Shown: positions 16,147 to 26,272 of the stretch, piece by piece | Position numbering within the stretch: position 1 is the first letter of the stretch | How the letters are laid out: every line of letters begins with the position of its first letter | Source: Rubrivivax sp. | GTDB lineage: Bacteria; Pseudomonadota; Gammaproteobacteria; Burkholderiales; Burkholderiaceae_C | Reading direction: 5' to 3' | Assembly: GCA_027487995.1 (NCBI GenBank) | Contig: JAIYCN010000340.1 | Span: 1 to 33,890 of the forward strand | Length of the DNA: 33,890 nucleotides | Notes under the pieces: model-generated | What the model saw: only the letters and a program-made list of their open reading frames with translations | What the model was told of the DNA's origin: nothing | The model's database searches: none | Position numbers and translations under genes: made by a program

Positions 16147-18963
16147 TCAGCCTGAGTTGCGCAACCCAGCGGCAATCCCGTTGATCGAGATGTGGATGCC
16201 CGTCTGCACACGGGCAATCTCGGGGTCGCCTTCCTGTCGGCTGCGGTAGCGGCGAATCAGTTCCACCTGCAGGTGGTTCAAAGGGTCCAGATACGGAAAC
16301 CGGTGTTGGATCGAGCGCGCCAGGGCAGGGTTGCTGGCCAGCCGGTCTCGCTCACCGGTGATCAGTTCGAGTGCACGGTGGCAGCGCTGCCATTCCTTCT
16401 CAATGGCTGCGAACTGCTTCTTGGCCAGGGCTCGGTCTTCCACCAGGTCCAGGTAGCGTGAAGCCACGCGCAGGTCGCTCTTGGCCAGCACCATGTCCAT
16501 GTTGGACAGCAGCGTGCGGAAGAAGGGCCACTGCCGTGCCATGCGGCGCAGCAGTTTCATTCTCTGGTCATGCTCGGCGCCGGGCTTGCCCAACCATCGC
16601 TCCACCGCACTGCCAAACCCTGCCCACCCAGGCAGGCTCACGCGGCACTGGCCCCAGCTGAAGCTCCAGGGGATGGCCCGCAGATCCTCAATCGACCATC
16701 CCTTGCGACCATCCCGGGGCCGCATCGGTGGCCGCGATCCAATATTGAGCTCGGCCAGTTCGCGAATGGGTGTGGCCGAAAAGAAGTACTCGGTGAAGCC
16801 ACGGTCACCATAGACCAGGGCGCGATAAGCCTCGTAGCTGGCCGCAGAGAGTTCCGCCGCGGCCTGCAGAAAAGCCTTCGGTGCCGCTTGTGCAGGCTGC
16901 AGCAGCGTGGCCTCCAGGGTGGCTGATACCAGTGTCTCCAGGTTGCGCCGACCGATCTCCGGGTTCGCGTATTTGGACGCAATCACCTCGCCCTGCTCGG
17001 TCAGGCGAATCTGTCCGTTGACCGTGCCTGGTGGCTGCGCCAGGATGGCCTGGTAACTGGGGCCACCACCGCGGCCCACCGTACCCCCGCGCCCGTGGAA
17101 GAGCCGCAGCTTCAAGCCATGTTCACGGCGCAAAGGCTCGAACAGTTCCACCAGGCCCAACTCGGCCTGATACAGCTCCCAGTTGCTGGTGAAAAAACTG
17201 CCGTCCTTGTTGCTGTCGCTGTAGCCCAGCATCACGTCCTGCTCGCTGCCGCCATTGAGCAGAAGGGCCAGGACCCCGGGCAGCCCCAGGTATTCGCGCA
17301 TCACGGTGGGCGCACGGCGCAGGTCATCGATGGTCTCGAACAGAGGTGACACGATCAGGGCACAGTGGGCGCCCGGCGCACCCAAGCGGCCGTGCATCAG
17401 GCCGCATTCCTTCTGCAGCAGCAGCACTTCCAGCAAGTCGCTCACCTCTTCCGTGTGGGAGATGATGGCGTGGCGAATGGCCCCTGGTCCATGGTTCGCA
17501 ATGCCTTCACGCGCCGCCTCAAACACGGCCAGTTCACTGCGGGTGGTCTCGTTGTAGACCTGGTTCGGCACTCTCAGCGCGCGCGGGTCTCGCAGGGCCC
17601 GCAGCAGCAGCTCGCGCCGTTGCGCCTCATCCAGTGCGGCATACGAGCGGCACATCTGGGCCGCTTCCAGCAACTCGGCCACCACGGCTTCGTGCTTGTC
17701 GGAGCTTTGCCGCAGGTCCACCGTGGCCAGGTGAAACCCAAACACTTCCACCGCGCGGATCAAGGGCTGCAGCCGGGGTGTAGCCAAAGCTTGAGCGCGG
17801 TGATGGTCCAGCGAACGGCGAATCACCTGCAAGTCGGCCAACAGGTCTTCTGGGCTGGCGTAGGGCACCGTGGGCGCCACGGCATGGGCCAGTGCCTCCG
17901 TTCCGGTGAGATGACGCAAGGTGGCCGCCAGTCGTGCATAGATGCCGATCAGGGCACGGCGGTAGGGCTCGTCCTGCCGATGAGGGTTGGCGTCGGTGGA
18001 TCGCTCGGCCAGCGCAGCAAGCTCCGGCGTGACCTCGGCCAAGGTCTGCGAAATCGACAGTTCCGCGCCCAGTTCATGCACCTGGCGCAGGTAGTGCCGC
18101 AGGGCCACTTCGCACTGGCGCGAAAGAGCCCTTTGCAAGGAAGGGGCTCCCACGTTCGGGTTGCCGTCGCGGTCACCGCCAATCCAATGGCCCATCCGGA
18201 AGAAGGGCTCGATGCGGTGGCCCGGCAAGGCCTCCTCCAGCTGCGCGTATAGGCGCGGAATCTCCGAAAGAAACGTACTGCCGTAATAGCCCAGGGCGTT
18301 TTCAATCTCATCGGCCACGGTCAGCCGCGTGGTGCGCAGCATGCGGGTCTGCCAGAGCTGGGTGATGCGCGCGCGAAGTTGCGCCTCGATCGCTGCGCGG
18401 TCCCGTTCCCCATGCGCCTGGTCCCATTGGGCGATCAGCGCGGCCAAGGCGCGCTGCGCATCCAGGATGCTTTGCCGCTGGACTTCGGTGGGGTGTGCCG
18501 TGAGCACCGGAGAGATGTAGGAGTGGCGCAGCAGGCTGGCCACTTCCGAACCTCGAATGCCCGCATCGGCCAATCGTTCCATCGTCAAGGCCAGTGAGCC
18601 TTCCTGCAGATGCCCCTGTGCCTCATGGTGCTCGCGCCGGCGCACATGGTGCCGGTCTTCCGCGATGTTGGCCAGGTGGCTGAAATAGCTGAAGGCCCGG
18701 ATCACCATGACCGTCTGGTCACCGCTCAAGTTGGCCAGCAAACGATTGAGCACGCGCCCGGCCGAGGCGTCCTTCTTCAGCCGAAACGCCACCGACAGCT
18801 GGCGCACCCGCTCCACCAGTTCGAAGGATTCCACGCCTTCATGTTCGCGGATGACATCTCCCAGGAGCCGGCCCAACAAGCGAATGTCGTGGACCAGGGG
18901 TTGCTCCTTGTCGAGTTCGGGGCTGGTGGGTCGCTTGGGCTTGGGCATGGCGGACATGAGCAA
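16147..18963 (-). CDS. ppc: Phosphoenolpyruvate carboxylase
   Basis: 938 aa. PEPC motifs [61 protein letters not shown]-terminal [13 protein letters not shown]. Confidence 0.97.
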   Translation of the reverse strand: MLMSAMPKPKRPTSPELDKEQPLVHDIRLLGRLLGDVIREHEGVESFELVERVRQLSVAFRLKKDASAGRVLNRLLANLSGDQTVMVIRAFSYFSHLANIAEDRHHVRRREHHEAQGHLQEGSLALTMERLADAGIRGSEVASLLRHSYISPVLTAHPTEVQRQSILDAQRALAALIAQWDQAHGERDRAAIEAQLRARITQLWQTRMLRTTRLTVADEIENALGYYGSTFLSEIPRLYAQLEEALPGHRIEPFFRMGHWIGGDRDGNPNVGAPSLQRALSRQCEVALRHYLRQVHELGAELSISQTLAEVTPELAALAERSTDANPHRQDEPYRRALIGIYARLAATLRHLTGTEALAHAVAPTVPYASPEDLLADLQVIRRSLDHHRAQALATPRLQPLIRAVEVFGFHLATVDLRQSSDKHEAVVAELLEAAQMCRSYAALDEAQRRELLLRALRDPRALRVPNQVYNETTRSELAVFEAAREGIANHGPGAIRHAIISHTEEVSDLLEVLLLQKECGLMHGRLGAPGAHCALIVSPLFETIDDLRRAPTVMREYLGLPGVLALLLNGGSEQDVMLGYSDSNKDGSFFTSNWELYQAELGLVELFEPLRREHGLKLRLFHGRGGTVGRGGGPSYQAILAQPPGTVNGQIRLTEQGEVIASKYANPEIGRRNLETLVSATLEATLLQPAQAAPKAFLQAAAELSAASYEAYRALVYGDRGFTEYFFSATPIRELAELNIGSRPPMRPRDGRKGWSIEDLRAIPWSFSWGQCRVSLPGWAGFGSAVERWLGKPGAEHDQRMKLLRRMARQWPFFRTLLSNMDMVLAKSDLRVASRYLDLVEDRALAKKQFAAIEKEWQRCHRALELITGERDRLASNPALARSIQHRFPYLDPLNHLQVELIRRYRSRQEGDPEIARVQTGIHISINGIAAGLRNSG

Positions 18964-18981
18964 GGCTGAGTCTCGTGAAAG

Positions 18982-18996
18982 TGTAACTTGGTTACA
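18982..18996. promoter_or_regulatory. 15-bp inverted repeat TGTAAC-TTG-GTTACA in ppc/hemC divergent region
   Basis: Perfect 6-bp arms with 3-nt centre. A second perfect palindrome CTAAATTTAG is at 19007-19016. Confidence 0.45.
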
Positions 18997-19057
18997 AAAA
19001 CGCGTACTAAATTTAGAAACCAGATTTCCAATCCACCTTGATCGTCATAATGACCCC

Positions 19058-20020
19058 ATGAATCCGTCAGGTACCCCATCGTCCCCCGCATCCACCCAAC
19101 CCGGCTCGGTCGTCATCGCCACCCGCGAAAGCCGGCTGGCCCTTTGGCAGGCTGAGCATGTCAAGGCAGTGCTGGAGCAGCGTTTTTCGTTGCAGGTCTC
19201 ACTGTTGGGCATGACCACCCAGGGCGACCAGATCCTGGACCGCGCGCTCAGCAAGGTGGGCGGCAAGGGCTTGTTCGTCAAGGAGTTGGAGACGGCCCTG
19301 CAGGAGCACAGGGCCGACCTGGCCGTGCACTCGCTCAAGGACGTGCCTATGGAACTGCCCGAGGGCTTCACCTTGGCCGCCGTGATGGAGCGTGAGGATC
19401 CGCGGGACGCCTTCGTCAGCCCCCGTTATGAGAACTTGGACGCGCTGCCGCAAGGCGCCTGCGTGGGCACCTCCAGTCTGCGTCGTGTGGTGATGTTGCG
19501 GGCCTTGCGGCCGGACCTGCGGATCGAGCCCCTGCGCGGGAACCTCGACACGCGTCTGCGCAAACTTGACGAGGGGCAGTACGACGCCATCGTTTTGGCG
19601 GCGGCCGGGCTCAAGCGCTTGGGTCTGGCGCACCGCATCCGCGCCGTTTTCGACACGCACCAGATGCTGCCGGCCGCAGGGCAGGGTGCCCTGGGCATCG
19701 AGATCAGGTCCAACGACGCCGCTCTGGCCTCCACACTGGGGCAGTTGATCGACCGCCCCACTTGGCTCGCGGTTCATGCCGAACGTGCGGTCTCCCGAGC
19801 GCTGGGCGGCAGTTGCAGCATGCCGCTGGCGGCCCATGGCCGCTGGGTGGGTTCTGAATTGGCGCTCAGCGCCGCGCTCGGGCATCCCGGTCAAGCGGAC
19901 GCTCCTCTGCTGCGGGTTGAGCTTCAGCAGGCCATCGCCGACGAGGCTGCAGCCGAAGCGCTTGGTCGCCAAGCCGCGCAGGCACTCATGGACCAAGGTG
20001 GGCAGGCGTATCTGGCCTGA
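19058..20020 (+). CDS. hemC: Hydroxymethylbilane synthase (porphobilinogen deaminase)
   Basis: [19 protein letters not shown]...[44 protein letters not shown]...[28 protein letters not shown]...[12 protein letters not shown]. Confidence 0.97.
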   Translation: MNPSGTPSSPASTQPGSVVIATRESRLALWQAEHVKAVLEQRFSLQVSLLGMTTQGDQILDRALSKVGGKGLFVKELETALQEHRADLAVHSLKDVPMELPEGFTLAAVMEREDPRDAFVSPRYENLDALPQGACVGTSSLRRVVMLRALRPDLRIEPLRGNLDTRLRKLDEGQYDAIVLAAAGLKRLGLAHRIRAVFDTHQMLPAAGQGALGIEIRSNDAALASTLGQLIDRPTWLAVHAERAVSRALGGSCSMPLAAHGRWVGSELALSAALGHPGQADAPLLRVELQQAIADEAAAEALGRQAAQALMDQGGQAYLA

Positions 20021-20040
20021 TAAGCCCAGTACGCGAGACG

Positions 20041-20838
20041 ATGCTGCTGGTCACCCGCCCACGCGAACAGGCGCTTGAGTGGGTGTCGCAGTTGCGCTCT
20101 CGCGGCGTGTTGGCCGCGGCCTTGCCCTTGCTGGGCATCCATCCTGCCCTGGACACGACTGCCGTGCAGCAGGCGCGCCAAGCGCTCGCAACGCATGCAT
20201 TCCGGGCGGCCATGTTCGTCAGCCCCAATGCGGTGGACGCGTTCTTCGCCGGCTCGGGCATCGACGCCGCCTTCGCCTGGCCCCCCAACACCCTGGCGGC
20301 AGCACCCGGGCCCGGCACCGCCGCTGCCTTGCAAGCCCAAGGCGTGCCCCCGCATCTGATCGTGCAGCCGCCCAGCACCGCAGAGCAGTTCGACTCCGAA
20401 TCCCTGTGGCCTGAATTGGCTCGTCACCCCTGGCAGAACGCCGACGTGCTGGTGGTGCGCGGAGAAGGCGGGCGAGAGTGGTTGATCCAGCGTTGGCAGG
20501 AAGCCGGCGCCGCCGTGCAGGCCGTGGCCGCGTATCGGCGTGGCGCCCCACAGCCGTCGACTGAAGAGCGGACGCTGCTGCGTGAAGCGCTCGAATGCCC
20601 CCGTCACCACACGTGGCTGATCTCCAGCAGCGAAGCCTTGGACCACTTGCAGCCCTTGGCTGAAGCACTCTCGCCGCACACGCATTTCGCACATTGGGCC
20701 CAGCAGTCTCCCATGCTCGCCACGCATTCCCGAATCCTCCAGCGGGCCCATGCCCTGGGCTTCGCACTGGCGCAAGCCTGCAGGCCCGACATCAACGCGG
20801 TGGTCGACTCATACAATCGGCTGCACCGTGACACCTGA
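20041..20838 (+). CDS. hemD: Uroporphyrinogen-III synthase
   Basis: MLLVTRPREQALEWVSQLRSRGVLAAALPLLGI; follows hemC; VLVVRGEGGREWLIQRWQEAGAAVQAVAAYRR. Confidence 0.9.
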   Translation: MLLVTRPREQALEWVSQLRSRGVLAAALPLLGIHPALDTTAVQQARQALATHAFRAAMFVSPNAVDAFFAGSGIDAAFAWPPNTLAAAPGPGTAAALQAQGVPPHLIVQPPSTAEQFDSESLWPELARHPWQNADVLVVRGEGGREWLIQRWQEAGAAVQAVAAYRRGAPQPSTEERTLLREALECPRHHTWLISSSEALDHLQPLAEALSPHTHFAHWAQQSPMLATHSRILQRAHALGFALAQACRPDINAVVDSYNRLHRDT

Positions 20839-21973
20839 AGTTCCTCCAACGTCCACACCACCCGCGCCCACTGCCGCTGCCCCCACTCCCTGGGTGTGGG
20901 TCATCGGCGCCGTGTTGGGCTTGGCGGCCATCACGGCCCTGGGTCTGGCCTGGACATCCCAGCAGCGCGTGAAGCTGCTCGAACAGCAATTGGTGGCGCG
21001 GCAGCAGCAGTCCCAAAGCGAGTCAGGCGAGGCCTTGGTGTTGGCCAGGCAGTCGCAAGACACCGCCCGTGAGTCGGCCGCGCGCATGGCCCTGCTTGAG
21101 GCCCGTCTGGCGGAAGCCACGGTGCAGCGCACCCAGCTCGACGAACTGATCCAGTCACTCAGCCGCTCGCGTGACGAGAACCTGCTGGCCGACATCGAAT
21201 CGGCCTTGAGGATGGCCCAGCAGCAGGCCGCATTGACCGGCTCGCTCGAACCACTCCTGGCCACGCTGCGCCAGGCTGATGAACGGTTGGCCCGCCACAA
21301 CCAGCCGCGTCTGGAGCGCGTGCGCCGTGCTGTTCTGCGGGACCTCGAACGCGTGCGCGGCGTGTCCCAGGTCGACGTGGCCACCTTGGTCATCCGCTTG
21401 GACGAAGTGGTCCGTCAGGTCGACGACCTGCCGTTGGTGGCGGTCGCCAAATCGTTGAGTCCTTCGGCCCAGCCGGCCGCGCGGGAAGGCATGCCCAGCG
21501 CAGCGGAGTCCAGCATCACACCACCCTCGGCCGCTAGCTCTGCGGCCACCAGCGCCTTGCCCGCCAACTCCGGTGCCGCTGATTGGTCCGGTTCTCTGAG
21601 CCGCGCCGCCCGCTGGTTGACCCAGGGGCTTGATGTCGTGTGGGGCGAAGTTCGTTCCCTCGTGCGCATCACCCGCATCGAGAACCCCGAATCCGCCCTG
21701 GCCGCCCCCGAGCAGCAGTTCTTCCTGCGGGAGAACCTCAAGCTGCGTGTGCTCAATGCCCGGTTGGCCCTGCTGTCGCGTCAGTTCGACGTGGCGCAGT
21801 CCGACCTTCGTGACGCGCAACGCACGCTCGAGCGCCACTTCGACCCCTCATCGCGGCGCGTGATCGGCGTGGTCGATCTCATGCGCCAGGTGAGCCAGCT
21901 TTCGCGACAGGTCAGCCTGCCGCGGCCTGATGAAACGCTGGCCGCACTGGCCGCGGTCAACACGCTGCGCTGA
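20828..21973 (+). CDS. hemX: HemX-like membrane protein (putative uroporphyrinogen-III C-methyltransferase family annotation; GTG start)
   Basis: Single TM WVWVIGAVLGLAAITALGLAW then coiled coil and WSGSLSRAARWLTQGLDVVWGEVRSLVRITRIENPESALAAPEQQFFLRENLKLRVLNARLALLSRQ. Between hemD and hemY. Confidence 0.88.
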   Translation: MTPEVPPTSTPPAPTAAAPTPWVWVIGAVLGLAAITALGLAWTSQQRVKLLEQQLVARQQQSQSESGEALVLARQSQDTARESAARMALLEARLAEATVQRTQLDELIQSLSRSRDENLLADIESALRMAQQQAALTGSLEPLLATLRQADERLARHNQPRLERVRRAVLRDLERVRGVSQVDVATLVIRLDEVVRQVDDLPLVAVAKSLSPSAQPAAREGMPSAAESSITPPSAASSAATSALPANSGAADWSGSLSRAARWLTQGLDVVWGEVRSLVRITRIENPESALAAPEQQFFLRENLKLRVLNARLALLSRQFDVAQSDLRDAQRTLERHFDPSSRRVIGVVDLMRQVSQLSRQVSLPRPDETLAALAAVNTLR

Positions 21974-21985
21974 GGGCTCTGGCCG

Positions 21986-23260
21986 GTGAAGCTCGTCGTC
22001 TGGCTGGTCCTGCTCTTCGTCGTGGCCGTGGTGGCGGCCATGACGCTGGGTGCCAACGATGGCTTGGCGTCCTTCTACTGGCGCGGCTGGCGGCTCGACC
22101 TATCCCTGAATTTCTTCATCCTCAGCCTGTTGGCCGCCTTCGTGGCTCTGGCCGGCAGCGTGCGCTTTGCGAGGTGGTTGGTCGGGTTGCCGCAACGGGC
22201 TCGCGCCTGGCGAACCGAGCGCCGTGAGCAGGCCCTTCAGGCGGCGCAGCGACAGGCACTGCTGGAGACCTTTGCCGCGCGTTACTCCCGCGCGGTGAAG
22301 GCCGCGCAGCGCGCGCAGGAGCTTGCGCGTGACCTGCCCAACCGTGCCGGCCATGCCGAAACACAGGCCATCAACCATCTGCTGGCGGCCATGGCCCAGC
22401 ACCGGCTGCAGGACCGCGCTGGGCGTGATCAGGAGGCTGCCAAGGCGCAAGCCTGCCTGGACTCCGCAGTCGTCAGCCGCGACAGCGCCAACGCCCGTGC
22501 CCGCGCGCCCTCCGCCGCCGAAGGCTTGAATCTTCTTCGGGCCGAATGGGCGCTGGATGACCACGACGCTGAGGCGGCGCTCGACATCCTGGGCCAACTG
22601 CCGCCGGGCGCTTCGCGTCGCATTCAGGCACAGCGCCTGCGCCTGCAGGCACACCAACTCGCTCAACAGCCTACCGAGGCGCTCAAGTCGGTGCGTCTGC
22701 TGGCCAAGCATCAGGCCTTCAAGCCTGAAGCGGCCCGCAGTCTTATCCGCACCCTGGCCATGGACGTGCTGGACACCGCACGAGATGCCGAGGGACTTCA
22801 ACGCCTTTGGCTGGAATTGGAACGCGAAGACCGTCAGGACGTTCGCGTGCTGGCCCATGCGGTGGAACGGGCGGTGAAGCTCGACGCCGCACCCTGGGCG
22901 CGGCGGGTGTTGCGCCTGGCCTGGGATGCTGCTTCAGCCTTGGAGCAGGAGCAGCGTCACTCCCTAGCGTTGGCGCTGTGGCGCGCGGTCAAGGGCATCG
23001 AGGCAGATTGGCTGGGCCCGGTGGAGGCACTGGCGTCCTCACACCCCCGTGAACCCATGCCGACGGCTGTAGCCGCAGCGGTATACGCCGAGCGCCAGCT
23101 CTGGGGCAAGGCCCAGCCTCTGCTCGACCAAACCGTGCGCAGTGCTGCGCCTCTGGAGGTCCGCCGTGACGCATGGCGCCGCTTGGCTGAGCTGGCCCTG
23201 CAGAAGGGTGATGAGGAGACGGCCAACGCCTGTTTCCGGCAAGCGGCGGAATTGGTCTGA
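21986..23260 (+). CDS. hemY: HemY-like TPR membrane protein (GTG start)
   Basis: MKLVVWLVLLFVVAVVAAMTLGANDGLASFYWRGWRLDLSLNFFI N-terminus; helical repeat C-terminal half; last gene of hemCDXY. Confidence 0.9.
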   Translation: MKLVVWLVLLFVVAVVAAMTLGANDGLASFYWRGWRLDLSLNFFILSLLAAFVALAGSVRFARWLVGLPQRARAWRTERREQALQAAQRQALLETFAARYSRAVKAAQRAQELARDLPNRAGHAETQAINHLLAAMAQHRLQDRAGRDQEAAKAQACLDSAVVSRDSANARARAPSAAEGLNLLRAEWALDDHDAEAALDILGQLPPGASRRIQAQRLRLQAHQLAQQPTEALKSVRLLAKHQAFKPEAARSLIRTLAMDVLDTARDAEGLQRLWLELEREDRQDVRVLAHAVERAVKLDAAPWARRVLRLAWDAASALEQEQRHSLALALWRAVKGIEADWLGPVEALASSHPREPMPTAVAAAVYAERQLWGKAQPLLDQTVRSAAPLEVRRDAWRRLAELALQKGDEETANACFRQAAELV

Positions 23261-23285
23261 AAGCCGTGTTACACTAGCAGGCTCA

Positions 23286-23362
23286 GCGGCTGTAGCTCAG
23301 TTGGATAGAGTACTTGGCTACGAACCAAGGGGTCGTGGGTTCGAATCCTGCCAGCCGCGCCA
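23286..23362 (+). tRNA. tRNA-Arg (anticodon ACG), CCA encoded
   Basis: Cloverleaf by eye: acceptor GCGGCTG/CAGCCGC + G + CCA; D-stem GCTC/GAGT; anticodon stem CTTGG-CTACGAA-CCAAG (ACG at 34-36); T-arm GTGGG-TTCGAAT-CCTGC. Confidence 0.95.
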
Positions 23363-23369
23363 GTAAAAA

Positions 23370-23410
23370 CAAGGGGTTGCATGTTCAAGCATGCAGCCCC
23401 TTGTCCTTTT
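23370..23410 (+). terminator. Rho-independent terminator downstream of tRNA-Arg
   Basis: CAAGGGGTTGCATG-TTCAA-GCATGCAGCCCCTTG stem (one G-T pair) followed by TCCTTTTT. Confidence 0.85.
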
Positions 23411-23421
23411 TGGCGCGGTTC

Positions 23422-24399
23422 TCAGTCCGCAGCGGGCAGGCTCCGCGCCAAGCGCGCAAATTTCCGCCGCTCTGCAGCCACGAAGTCCCTGTAGTCACTT
23501 GGGCTGGCGCTGCTGACCAGCGGCACGTCAGCCTGCGCCGCCATCGTCTGCACGGCTGATTGGCCCAAAGCTGACAGCACCGCTGCGTGCAGCCGTCGTG
23601 CCGTTGCGGGGCTCAGCCCCTTGGGCGCTGAAATCCCCGACCAGCCCTCGATCACGGCGTCTGTCGTGCCCAGTGTCTGCGCCAGCGTGGGAGTCCCCGG
23701 CAACGCCGCGCTAGGCCGCGCGGCCGACAATGCCAGGGCCCGCAACTTGCCCTGGCGGATCAGCGGAATGGCGGTTGATTGCACGGGGCAGGCAAAGGCC
23801 AGTTCTCCCCGTTCCAGCGCCGGGAACAGGTCGACCGAGCCGCGGTAGGGCACATGCAAAGCCGCCGTGCCGCTGCTTCCCAAAAGGGCCAACCCCACGA
23901 AATGGGCCAGCGACCCCACACCACCCGACCCATAGTTCAGTGCATTGGGGCTGCGTCGCATGGCCGCCAGCAACTGTTCCAGGGTCTGGTACGGGCTGGC
24001 CGCTCCAACCGTCACCACGCCATAGCCGCTGCCCGTCAGGGACAGGTGGTCGAAATCCTGTACCGGGTCCAATCGACTCTGCGTGCTGAGTACGGACTGG
24101 ATCACCATGTTCACGGAACTGGCCAACAGCGTGCTTCCGTCCGGCGCGGCCCGCGCCACCGACTCGGCGCCAATCAGCCCGGCGGCCCCTGGCCGGTTCA
24201 CCACCACAACTGACTGACCCAGCGCCTGCTCCAGGTGCTGGGCCAATTTCCGCGTGAGCAACTCGGGTCCACCCCCCGCAGGAAATGGAATCACCAGCGT
24301 GATCGTGCCTTCGCCCCTCGCACGGCCAGGCCACCCAAGGCCCGCCCCCAAGACGCTTGCGCATCCCCAGTTGATCAATTGGCGTCTGACAGCACCCAT
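23422..24399 (-). CDS. Bug/TctC-family periplasmic tripartite tricarboxylate transporter substrate-binding protein
   Basis: ITLVIPFPAGGGPELLTRKLAQHLEQALGQSVVVVNRPGAAGLIGAESVARAAPDGSTLL...GWSGISAPKGLSPATARRLHAAV, classic Bug family pattern. Confidence 0.93.
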   Translation of the reverse strand: MGAVRRQLINWGCASVLGAGLGWPGRARGEGTITLVIPFPAGGGPELLTRKLAQHLEQALGQSVVVVNRPGAAGLIGAESVARAAPDGSTLLASSVNMVIQSVLSTQSRLDPVQDFDHLSLTGSGYGVVTVGAASPYQTLEQLLAAMRRSPNALNYGSGGVGSLAHFVGLALLGSSGTAALHVPYRGSVDLFPALERGELAFACPVQSTAIPLIRQGKLRALALSAARPSAALPGTPTLAQTLGTTDAVIEGWSGISAPKGLSPATARRLHAAVLSALGQSAVQTMAAQADVPLVSSASPSDYRDFVAAERRKFARLARSLPAAD

Positions 24400-24457
24400 C
24401 GGGGTATGCTAGCCCTATCTACCGAAAACGATCAATGAACTTCGGAGCCCCCATCTC

Positions 24458-26233
24458 ATGACGGGTCAAGCCAATGATCCCCTTCGGCTCCCTCCCTTGT
24501 CAGGAATGAGTTCGCTGGGCCATGCCCCGGAGTCACCTCAAGGCAGCGCCGACAACCCAGCCCAACGACTTCAGTGGATCGAACAGGCGCTGACCTATGC
24601 CCGCGAGGTGGTGTGGGAATACGACGTCCGCACTCAGCAACTCGATTACTGCCGCTATGTCGACAGGCTGCACGGCACAGCCCAAAAAGGGCTGCCTTCC
24701 ACCTACGAGGCTCTCGTGGAGTCCATCCACCCCGAAGACCGCCCCGCAGCACGGCAAGCCATGGAGGATTTCCTCACGAAGCCCCTCGAGGAGTTCTACG
24801 TCGAATACCGGCTGTTGCGCGACGACGGGCAATGGGTCTGGAGCCGCAGCCGCGGCCGGGCAGCGGAGCGCGACGAACAGGGCCGCCCCTTGCGCATCCT
24901 GGGCACGGCCGTGGGCATTACCTACCTCAAGGAACTGCAGGCCTCTCTGCAGGAGTCCGAGCGTCGCCTGAAGGCCTCGGAAAGTCAGTTGCGCGAGCGC
25001 GAGCGGGAATTGCGCGCTGCCCTGGCCGCAGCCGAAGAGTCGGTGCGCAGCCGCACGCAGTTTCTGGCCACGATGTCGCACGAGATCCGCACGCCGCTCA
25101 ACAGCATCATCGGCGCCAGCCGGCTGGCCTTGCTGGAGAGTGATCCGACCCACGTGAACGAGCATCTGCAGTTGGTCAACGCGGCCTCGGCGCACCTCAT
25201 GGAGTTGGTCAACAACGTGCTGGACCATTCACGCCTGCAGGCCGGTGCGGTTGAACTGGACCCGCGCCCCACCGCTCTGCGCCATCTGCTGCAGGACCTG
25301 ACCCGCCAATTCAACCAGACCGCTGAAGCTCGCGGTCTGGAACTGCGCCTGCGGCTTGACCCTGCATTGCCTGCCGCCGTCAAGGCCGATGGCCTTCGGC
25401 TCACGCAGGTCATCACCAACCTCATGGCCAACGCCTTGCGGTTCACCCATGTCGGCGGCGTGGAGTTGCGCGCCGAGTCGCTTGGGCAGCACGGCGAACT
25501 GCAGCGCATTCGCCTCAGCGTCTCCGACACCGGCATCGGCATGACCACCGATCAGGCGCAGCGCCTCTTCCATGCCTACGCGCAGGCCGACTCGTCGATT
25601 GCGCGCCGCTATGGCGGCACCGGTCTGGGCCTGGCCATCAGCCATCGACTGGTTCAGATGATGGGCAGTGAACTCACGGTGCAGAGCCAGTTGGGCGTGG
25701 GTTCGGTCTTCGGTTTCGAATTGCTGCTGCCGCCTGCTGAATTGCCGCTGGCCTCCATGGGCGTCGAGGACGCAGAGCGGCGGATGCAGGACCGTGCAGT
25801 TCAGGCACAGGACCGCTGGATGCAGGCGGCCCAAAGCCTGCGTGGGCGTCTCATCCTGGTGGTGGACGACAACCCCATGAATCTCACCGTGGTGCGTCGT
25901 TTCCTGGAACGTGCCGGCGTGCGCGTCATCACGTCGAACTCGCCGGTCCGGGCCATGGCCCTGTTGGCCGACGCGGCAGCCGATCAGTTACCCGACGCCG
26001 TGCTGATGGACCTGTACTTGCCCGAGATGAGCGGCGCAGATGCCACGCGTCTGATCCGTCAGCACATGGGGCTGGTCGACTTGCCGGTCGTGGCGGTATC
26101 GGCCAGTGTCACGCCCGAAGAGCAGCAAGCCTGCACCGATTCCGGCATGAATGACTTCGTCTCCAAGCCGATCGACCCCGAGCGGCTGCTGCTCGCGCTG
26201 CGGCGCTTGATACTGGGCGGCGACCATTCGTAA
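24458..26233 (+). CDS. Hybrid sensor histidine kinase (PAS-HisKA-HATPase-REC)
   Basis: PAS-like IHPEDRPAARQ...EFYVEYRLLRDDGQWVWSRSRGRA; H-box FLATMSHEIRTPLNSIIG; N-box QVITNLMANALRFT; G-boxes SDTGIGM and YGGTGLGLAIS; receiver ILVVDDNPMNLTVVRRFLE...VLMDLYLPEMSGADATRLIR...FVSKPIDPERL. Confidence 0.95.
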   Translation: MTGQANDPLRLPPLSGMSSLGHAPESPQGSADNPAQRLQWIEQALTYAREVVWEYDVRTQQLDYCRYVDRLHGTAQKGLPSTYEALVESIHPEDRPAARQAMEDFLTKPLEEFYVEYRLLRDDGQWVWSRSRGRAAERDEQGRPLRILGTAVGITYLKELQASLQESERRLKASESQLRERERELRAALAAAEESVRSRTQFLATMSHEIRTPLNSIIGASRLALLESDPTHVNEHLQLVNAASAHLMELVNNVLDHSRLQAGAVELDPRPTALRHLLQDLTRQFNQTAEARGLELRLRLDPALPAAVKADGLRLTQVITNLMANALRFTHVGGVELRAESLGQHGELQRIRLSVSDTGIGMTTDQAQRLFHAYAQADSSIARRYGGTGLGLAISHRLVQMMGSELTVQSQLGVGSVFGFELLLPPAELPLASMGVEDAERRMQDRAVQAQDRWMQAAQSLRGRLILVVDDNPMNLTVVRRFLERAGVRVITSNSPVRAMALLADAAADQLPDAVLMDLYLPEMSGADATRLIRQHMGLVDLPVVAVSASVTPEEQQACTDSGMNDFVSKPIDPERLLLALRRLILGGDHS

Positions 26234-26272
26234 CCTGGTGCGGCCCAACGGGCCACTACACACCAAGCCGCG

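Noticed and set aside
26242-26254. GGCCC-AAC-GGGCC hairpin between the hybrid kinase and TBDR genes as terminator
   Set aside because: Short 5-bp stem with no T-tract on either strand; insufficient for a confident terminator call.
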